11,269 nt of DNA from Parietichytrium sp. I65-24A (taxonomy: Eukaryota > Sar > Bigyra > Thraustochytrida > Thraustochytriidae): positions 250,001-261,269 of the forward strand of contig BLSF01000062.1 of NCBI GenBank assembly GCA_012862575.1, read 5' to 3'. The notes beneath the pieces are model-generated. The model had not been told where the DNA came from. It did no database searches and saw only the letters and a program-made list of their open reading frames with translations. The translations under genes and the position numbers were made by a program. Positions within the stretch are counted from its first letter, which is position 1. Each line of letters begins with the position of its first letter. Shown here one piece after another: positions 6,626 through 11,269 of the stretch.

Positions 6626-7921
6626 TCAAACCACATTATAGTAACCCGAGTACAAAACTCCGCTGTTTGCGAACCCAACGAAGGTGGTTGCGTGTTGGCC
6701 GCTACTTGCCAGCTTATCCACATCGAAACCAGCCCACACAGCTTCGCTGCGCAAAGTGCGATGATTCTGGTGCAACATAGACCCAATCTCAGACTGCGGA
6801 TCCTTCTTGACATCGTCTGTCTTGTGCTGCTGCCGTTTTGCCTTCCCGCTGCCCGACGCCAGACTTTGACCCACAAGCTCGTGGTCCAGACCAGCCACAA
6901 AACAAGCGTCCGCAGTGAGCTTCAAGCCCACGCCGTCGTACTTTATTGGTGCGTTCCATTGCTTGCGCACACGCCATGTCTTTCTGTCCAGCACAGTGAC
7001 TTGCTTACTCTCTCCCGTGAAAGCTAGCAGGTCAGCATTGCAGTCCACGGCATATATGGGCGACCTGTCCAACCCGTTGGAGACAAACTGTGACGGCTGT
7101 GCTTGTCGCACGTCCCAGATGGCGATCCTGCCCCACTCGGCCACGGCCAGCGTATTCTCGTCCACCGCGCACAGCGCCGAGGGCATCTGAGAGTGCCTCA
7201 GCGCGACGCGCTGTGCGCCGCTCTCAGCATCTAGCACCACCGACCGCCTCTCCGCCGCGTGTGTCACGCAAAGTTCTCTGCATCCACCCACGAACGCCGC
7301 CCCGCTCCACGTGTGCATACGCGCTCGCCGCGCTCCCGCGGGCATCGATTGCGACCCGAGGATCTCCCACGCGCCGTCCTCGCCTTGTTCCACCTTGGCT
7401 CGCTTCGCGCCGTTCCCTTGCGCGCGCGCATGCCCTCGCCCCAGCGCTACCCTGGCCACCGCCGCGCTCCCGTCCGCGCCCGTCGCGGCCACCACCCACG
7501 CGCCCGCGCCGTCGCCCGCGCACGCGACGCTCTGCACCTGGGCGCCGAGCTCCAGCGCCACGCGGCGCGCGCCAGCTTCCGCGCCCGCCGCCACGGGTAT
7601 CGGCGCGCGCTCTTCCGCGCGCTGCTCGCCAGCCTCGCGCGCCACCTCCTCGCGCGAGGGCAGCGCCGCGCGCACGAGCACCAGCTCCCGCCCCGCGCCT
7701 AGCGCCGCCGCCAGCGCCTCATCGCCCGCGCGCGATGCCGGCAGCAGCGCCGCGCGCGATGCCTGCAGCGCGCCGCCGCCCGGCGTTTGGGGACTGCCGC
7801 TCCCGCCGGAGTACCCGCTGCTGCGCTCGCTTCGCGCGGGGAGGGTGCCGTGCGAGGTGCGCGTCACCACCACCCACGCCTGGTCTGGCGCCGGAGACGC
7901 CGTGGCCTCGGTTTCTTGCAT
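6626..7921 (-). CDS. WD40-like beta-propeller protein, family unassigned
   Basis: A 431-residue protein from the ATG at 7921. Propeller-type strands are clearest in the C-terminal half: ENTLAVAEWGRIAIWDVRQ (255-273) ends in a typical W-D, and LLAFTGESKQVTVLDRKTW (298-316) is the next blade. Weaker blade-like stretches occur at about 129-160 and 225-245, and the last 40 residues end in a FVGFANSGVLYSGYY strand. Residues 30-205 are dominated by Ala, Gly, Arg and Glu, matching a very GC-rich DNA stretch (about 7390-7870). A basic insert (355-373) interrupts the later blades. The last part recalls WDR73-type proteins, but not strongly enough to name. The frame stays open for 21 codons above this ATG to a stop at 7985-7987, so the true N-terminus may be longer (see the candidate intron). 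Role unknown; WD40 proteins are usually scaffolds. Confidence 0.8.
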   Translation of the reverse strand: MQETEATASPAPDQAWVVVTRTSHGTLPARSERSSGYSGGSGSPQTPGGGALQASRAALLPASRAGDEALAAALGAGRELVLVRAALPSREEVAREAGEQRAEERAPIPVAAGAEAGARRVALELGAQVQSVACAGDGAGAWVVAATGADGSAAVARVALGRGHARAQGNGAKRAKVEQGEDGAWEILGSQSMPAGARRARMHTWSGAAFVGGCRELCVTHAAERRSVVLDAESGAQRVALRHSQMPSALCAVDENTLAVAEWGRIAIWDVRQAQPSQFVSNGLDRSPIYAVDCNADLLAFTGESKQVTVLDRKTWRVRKQWNAPIKYDGVGLKLTADACFVAGLDHELVGQSLASGSGKAKRQQHKTDDVKKDPQSEIGSMLHQNHRTLRSEAVWAGFDVDKLASSGQHATTFVGFANSGVLYSGYYNVV

Positions 7922-7963
7922 GACTGCTGCCTGGTCCAGAGAGTCCAGAGCCGAAAGGAATGC

Positions 7964-8146
7964 CTGCGAGGAGGGACGCGTGGGTTAGGGTGCTTGCCGC
8001 CGTGGGTCACCGTGGCTTAGGGTGCGCGCACTGGAGGCGCCGTCCGCGTGTGTCCGCGTTGGCGAAATAAATGTGACGAAATGTGAGGAATGTGATGTGA
8101 GGAGCTTGTGTGTGAGGATGGGTGAATTGGGTTCCGCACTGTTTAC
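7964..8146 (-). other. Candidate intron giving the WD40-like gene an upstream first exon
   Basis: On the minus strand a GTAAAC donor-like site (at 8146) and a pyrimidine-rich acceptor ending CCTCCTCGCAG (AG at 7965-7964), with CTAAC about 20 bases before it, would delimit a 183-base intron. The upstream exon would begin at an ATG at 8194 and add 16 codons. The downstream exon would begin in phase 0 with the open AFLSALDSLDQAAV segment before the annotated Met. The combined protein would be 461 residues. This is a gene-model hypothesis; short splice motifs occur by chance. Confidence 0.25.
7979..8025. repeat. Direct repeat CGTGGSTTAGGGTGC, two copies
   Basis: Copies at 7979-7993 and 8011-8025 differ at one base and start 32 bases apart. 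They lie just upstream of the WD40-like start. The GGGTTAGGG inside the first copy resembles a telomere unit but is not an array. Confidence 0.55.
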
Positions 8147-8474
8147 ATGATCGGGTAGCACCAGCTGAAGAGAGCACAGATCGTAACAATGCATCAACCG
8201 TCTTTAAGGAATAAAGTTGCCGTTCGTTTGTTCGCTACTCGTTGTTATCCGATACCATCGTAGTAATGTAACTTAGAGTAAAGCCGTAAGGTTCCAGGAG
8301 CAGGATGAATGACCCTGAATCACATGCATGTCTGTGTCAGGAAGGACTTTGCACTTTTTCAATGGAGTAAAAGCTGAGATGATTGACTGTTGATAAATCC
8401 TTTTTGTTTTCGTTTTTCTCCTTGTTAGCATAATCCTAACTCGACGCTCATTCGGGTCATTGACGCTGGGTCAA

Positions 8475-10748
8475 CTAAAACGCGGTACAATCTCCGCCAT
8501 CCCCGCCCCAACACACAATCGTTTCGTCGGTCTTCAGGGCAACAAATGCTTCCTTATTCGAGTGTAGACTTACAACACCTGAAGCTACTTGGACAGCGAC
8601 TGTACTCAAAGAACCTCCACAAGTTGAGTCCCCCCAAGCCACTACCTGTCCAGTCAACTTCAACGCTGCAAAGGCGCAAAATGTTGATTCGATGGAAACA
8701 ACTCCGCCACTCAGCTGACTGGCCACAGTGGAGGTATCACCTCCAGCTGAGCTGTCACCCCATGCGTACACGGAGCCGTCACTCTTCAACGCTGCAAAAG
8801 CCTTTTCAGTTCTCGCAATTTTGGCCACGTCACTGACACTGACCAATGGCGAGCCGCCGTATGCGGCGGCACCCCAGTTCACCACAGATCCGTCTGACTT
8901 GAGGGCAGCGAAAGCTTGGGAATTGGCGAAAACCTCTTGAACGCCACTCGCCAAGAGAGTTGATCTTGCACTCGTATCCCCGCCATTCACTGCATCCCCC
9001 CATCCCACGACTGAGCCGTCTCCTTTCACGGCAGCAAACGCGGCAAAGTTGCTGGTTATTGAGTCGACTCCAGAACTCAACTCTGTAGAGACTGTAGAAG
9101 CATCACCTCCACGATCCGATTTACCCCATGCAATCACTGATCCATCAGTCTTGCGAGCAGCAAAAGCGAAGCCAGTCGTGTAGAGTTGCACAACGTCAGA
9201 AGACAGATCTGAAGATACTGTGCTCAAATCACCTCCATTTGCGGCATTTCCCCATGCTACAACGGACCCGTCGACTTTGATAGCTGCGTGTGATAAGAGC
9301 CCGGGAAGGACACTGGTCACGTCGCTCTGTAGCGCTGCAATGGTGCTCACATCATAGTTTGCGGTGCCCGATCCCCAGCCCACTAGTTGCCCTCCACTCT
9401 TTAACGCATAAAGACCCATGCTGCCCGAGAAAAGTTTGGTCACACCGCTGGAGAGTTCCGAGGCGACTGTCGTGATTGAGCCGCCAGTGGTGGAGGCTCC
9501 CCACGCTACCACGGAGCCGTCACTTTTCAGTGCAGCCATAGCGTATTTAGAGTGCGCAAGCTTTGAGACACCACTGAACAAATCTGTCGATACCGTAGTC
9601 GAGTCGCCCCCATAACTTGAATGTCCCCAGGTCACAATTGGGCCCGCTTTTGTCTCGGCGGCAAATGCTTGTGTTGGGTAAAGGCCGTTGAACGAGTAGT
9701 CAAACAAGTCAGTTGTGCTATCTACATCGTAAACCGTGGAAAACATCATTTTTGTTGGTGGGGCTGTCGGCGCCATTGTTGGTGGTACTGTGGGCGCCAT
9801 TGTTGGGGACTCTGTCGGCGGGCCTGTCGGTGCAGCAGTCGGCGAGACTGTTGGCGAAGCTGTCGGTGTGTATAGCTTTTGGTACTTTGGGTACACCGTG
9901 CAGCCTTGTTGTCGCTTCCAATAGCAGAACGGCCGCAATGTCGAACTGAATTGATCATCGTTGTCGAGGCCGCGAAAATTCTTTTCCAATGACAAACAGG
10001 CCTTGCGCTTGGCCTTGTTATTAACCGATAGCTGCATCACAGCTTCGCATGGATCGCTCAGAATGTCTGTAGGCTGGCACACATGGTTTTGGAGCACCTC
10101 GGTCGCCACTGCTGTCACGGTATATTTTTTTCGCGGGTCATTGGCGAGCCACACGGCGTCACAAGCACACTTGAAAAATTGCTGTGTCGCCGTCTTTCGT
10201 GTCGGCTGCAAGCACAGTATTTGAGCCTCTGGGTTGGATTTCTTGTACTTGGCAGCGGCCTTGCATGCAACTCGCACTGCCTTTTTGCCTCCTCGGTATC
10301 GTTTCGTAAAAGGCTTGCCATCCGAGAGGATGAGCATGTTTGGGTATCTTGCCGAGGTTGGCAGTAAAGAAGACTGGGACGATTTGAAAAGGTCCTCAAA
10401 GTCGGTGTAGGTCTGTCGTGATTTTGGATTAGCAAACAGCGCTGAGACGGCGCCATTGACGCTGGTAGAGTCAATGCCATTCGTCAGTGACAGCAAGGTC
10501 TTGGTTCGCGATCCGAGGCGAGACACGCCGACCTTGACACCGTCGGTTCCTCCGATGGGCATGAGATTTACGAGTTCTTCAACGACATTCTGTTGAAATT
10601 CGTACTCTTTGGAACTGATACTACGCGAGTCGTCGAGCGCGATCAGTAAGCTGGTGTCTTCGCAATTTGCGTAGACCGAAGTTGGCGCTGGCTCGGCCAG
10701 CACCACAGGAGCTCCAATCAAGGCTGCAATGATGCAAGCAACTCGCAT
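8475..10748 (-). CDS. Secreted vWA domain plus RCC1-like repeat protein
   Basis: A 757-residue protein. The ATG at 10748 opens a signal peptide (hydrophobic 4-17, likely cut after VLA at 18). A von Willebrand factor A domain follows (about 31-225): strand LLIAL then DDSRS (39-43), which fits the MIDAS DxSxS motif, Thr candidates at 113/115 and NMLILSDGKP (137-146) with the conserved D-G. Ten Cys lie between 29 and 283, suggesting disulphides. Residues 294-333 are a Pro-Thr linker of four-residue periods, probably O-glycosylated. From 364 to the end there are about ten copies of a repeat of about 42 residues with the core ALKSDGSVVAWG followed by GGDxSTV and SGV, typical of RCC1-like propellers. 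No membrane anchor is seen at the C-terminus. A metal-dependent adhesion or cell-surface matrix role is inferred from vWA biology; the ligand is unknown. Confidence 0.9.
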   Translation of the reverse strand: MRVACIIAALIGAPVVLAEPAPTSVYANCEDTSLLIALDDSRSISSKEYEFQQNVVEELVNLMPIGGTDGVKVGVSRLGSRTKTLLSLTNGIDSTSVNGAVSALFANPKSRQTYTDFEDLFKSSQSSLLPTSARYPNMLILSDGKPFTKRYRGGKKAVRVACKAAAKYKKSNPEAQILCLQPTRKTATQQFFKCACDAVWLANDPRKKYTVTAVATEVLQNHVCQPTDILSDPCEAVMQLSVNNKAKRKACLSLEKNFRGLDNDDQFSSTLRPFCYWKRQQGCTVYPKYQKLYTPTASPTVSPTAAPTGPPTESPTMAPTVPPTMAPTAPPTKMMFSTVYDVDSTTDLFDYSFNGLYPTQAFAAETKAGPIVTWGHSSYGGDSTTVSTDLFSGVSKLAHSKYAMAALKSDGSVVAWGASTTGGSITTVASELSSGVTKLFSGSMGLYALKSGGQLVGWGSGTANYDVSTIAALQSDVTSVLPGLLSHAAIKVDGSVVAWGNAANGGDLSTVSSDLSSDVVQLYTTGFAFAARKTDGSVIAWGKSDRGGDASTVSTELSSGVDSITSNFAAFAAVKGDGSVVGWGDAVNGGDTSARSTLLASGVQEVFANSQAFAALKSDGSVVNWGAAAYGGSPLVSVSDVAKIARTEKAFAALKSDGSVYAWGDSSAGGDTSTVASQLSGGVVSIESTFCAFAALKLTGQVVAWGDSTCGGSLSTVAVQVASGVVSLHSNKEAFVALKTDETIVCWGGDGGDCTAF
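8478..9659 (-). repeat. RCC1-like tandem repeats, about ten units
   Basis: The coding repeat has a period of about 126 bases. Ten W-G motifs can be counted (residues 374-375 through 747-748). Unit 3 lacks the GGD turn, unit 7 is shorter by a few residues and the last unit is truncated at about 20 residues. The last partial unit could close the propeller against the first. Protein identity is higher than DNA identity, so this is an old amplification under selection. Confidence 0.85.
9750..9869 (-). repeat. Pro-Thr linker repeat, 12-base period
   Basis: About ten PTxx or xPPT four-residue periods (residues 294-333) are encoded by imperfect 12-base repeats. Such linkers are common between domains of secreted proteins in algae and stramenopiles and are usually extended and glycosylated. 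Length variation between strains would be expected. Confidence 0.85.
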
Positions 10749-11052
10749 GATGGCTGTTTGTCTCTCTCTTTTTCCTGATGACTTTCGTTTTGGGTCTGCC
10801 GGAGCTCTCGTATTTCTGTTATTTGGTGGACCGATGGAGAGATGTATTGATTGTGGAGCGTGAAGGGCGAAACAAAGGAAACAGTGGCATAGTCGATCAT
10901 CAGCGATCTTGCACCTATAAAAGGAGAGGCAGTTCTACTCGACATGTCTTTCAAGAGTATTTTGTTTAAGAGACTGGCCTTGCGCAGTTGTTTTTCGAAG
11001 TTCAATCTCAAGCGTGTGTCTAGTGTGGCGCAGGAGGTTGTCTGCACGGAAA
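10749..11052. other. Upstream region of the vWA/RCC1 gene
   Basis: This region should include the vWA/RCC1 promoter on the minus strand. Directly above its ATG the minus strand is purine-rich (GAAAAAGAGAGAGAC). No minus-strand TATAAA was seen. A plus-strand TATA box lies at 10916. A 61-codon frame begins at an ATG at 10944 but shows no recognisable features. Confidence 0.5.
10916..10923 (+). promoter_or_regulatory. TATA box, plus strand
   Basis: TATAAAAG is a full consensus TATA box. Transcription would be expected to start about 25-32 bases downstream, near 10943-10950. The next ATG after that is at 11053. The box points away from the vWA/RCC1 gene, so the two would form a divergent pair about 200 bases apart. 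A chance match cannot be excluded. Confidence 0.45.
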
Positions 11053-11269
11053 ATGACCTACTCCATACTCCTGCACAAAGAATTGTCACAATTACCAGCG
11101 CAGGAGGTGCAATGGTTTGTGACGAGTAGTAAACGCATTGTCGACACTTTTCAGAAGGGAAAAGAAGTGAGAAACTTTAATTTGGTTTCCAGAGGGCAGT
11201 AGTTTTCACAGTTCAATCTGAGGAGTGGTCAAGAAGACTGTCAGCAGCAGAAATGAGTCTCTTTTGGCC
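10986..11269 (+). repeat. Imperfect direct repeat, about 212-base period, cut by window edge
   Basis: Sequence from about 10986 (GCAGTTGTTTTTCGAAGTTCAATCTC) recurs from about 11197 as a diverged copy containing GCAGTAGTTTT and GTTCAATCTG. Similarity continues through a segment encoding WRRRLSARKM in the first copy and WSRRLSAAEM in the second. The second copy lacks about 11 bases and is in a different frame. It could be a decayed tandem gene duplication or a mobile-element remnant. Confidence 0.4.
11053..11202 (+). CDS. Possible small ORF, 49 residues, unknown
   Basis: ATG at 11053 has A at -3 and is the first ATG downstream of the start site predicted from the TATA box at 10916. It encodes a mixed hydrophobic and charged peptide beginning MTYSILLHKELSQL and containing QWFVTSSKRIVDTF, ending at a TAG at 11200-11202. 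The composition is protein-like, but the ORF is short, no family is recognised, and a diverged repeat copy begins right after it. It may be a real microprotein, an exon, or a fragment of a broken gene. Confidence 0.28.
   Translation: MTYSILLHKELSQLPAQEVQWFVTSSKRIVDTFQKGKEVRNFNLVSRGQ

Larger units (their letters stand above)
7922..8474. other. Region between two minus-strand genes
   Basis: These 553 bases should contain the 3' UTR of the vWA/RCC1 gene and the promoter and 5' UTR of the WD40-like gene, both on the minus strand. It holds a short direct repeat (7979-8025), a candidate intron (7964-8146) and a T-rich run near 8400-8425. An AATAAA at 8210-8215 reads on the plus strand, where no gene precedes it, so I give it no meaning. 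Confidence 0.5.

Noticed and set aside
6404-7027. 207-codon plus-strand ORF over the 3' end of the WD40-like gene
   Set aside because: Begins with GTG, is mostly antisense to a better gene and shows no domain.
7090-7923. 277-codon plus-strand ORF opposite the WD40-like gene
   Set aside because: Arg/Pro/Ala-rich translation of a GC-rich antisense strand; long frames without stops are expected in such DNA.
7981-7990. Telomere-like GGGTTAGGG
   Set aside because: A single occurrence within a two-copy 15-base repeat in a gene-dense region; no array.
8478-9869. CRISPR-like or satellite array
   Set aside because: The periodic DNA is explained by the protein repeats (Pro-Thr linker and RCC1-like units) in one open frame.

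Overview
This window looks like nuclear DNA of a compact-genome eukaryote. The long reading frames are intact without introns, strong ATG contexts and an AATAAA poly(A) signal are visible, and the proteins are eukaryotic: a kinesin-7-type motor, a CDIN1-type TPD nuclease, a WD40-like propeller and a secreted vWA/RCC1-repeat protein with a Pro-Thr linker. Intron-poor genes, moderate-to-high GC and PTxxPT linkers fit a unicellular alga; a Porphyridium-like red alga is my best guess, but that is inference and not readable directly. There is no sign of plasmid, phage or bacterial operon organisation.

Layout, left to right. 1-149: kinesin upstream region with a TGACGT-type hexamer repeat and a small inverted repeat. 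150-2645 (+): kinesin-7-like motor with an unusually large insertion near the start of the motor domain. 2845-3654 (-): CDIN1-like nuclease, convergent with the kinesin. 3655-4511: about 850 bases with simple repeats and no gene I can defend. 4512-4880 (-) and 5547-6272 (+): a head-to-head pair of small, charged, helical proteins separated by a 666-base shared upstream region. They share two motifs at matching spacing and appear to be diverged paralogues of no family I recognise. 6626-7921 (-): WD40-like protein with a very GC-rich, Ala-rich N-terminal half and a possible unannotated first exon upstream. 8475-10748 (-): a 757-residue secreted protein made of a signal peptide, a vWA domain with MIDAS motif, a Pro-Thr linker and about ten RCC1-like repeats. 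10749-11269: a plus-strand TATA box followed by a possible small ORF and an imperfect repeat that runs off the window.

The genes do not form one obvious pathway; as usual in eukaryotes, neighbours are probably functionally independent. The clearest local gene-to-gene relationship is the divergent paralogue pair in the middle. The most unusual single protein is the vWA plus RCC1-repeat secreted protein. Family assignments come from recognisable motifs read by eye; no database search was run.
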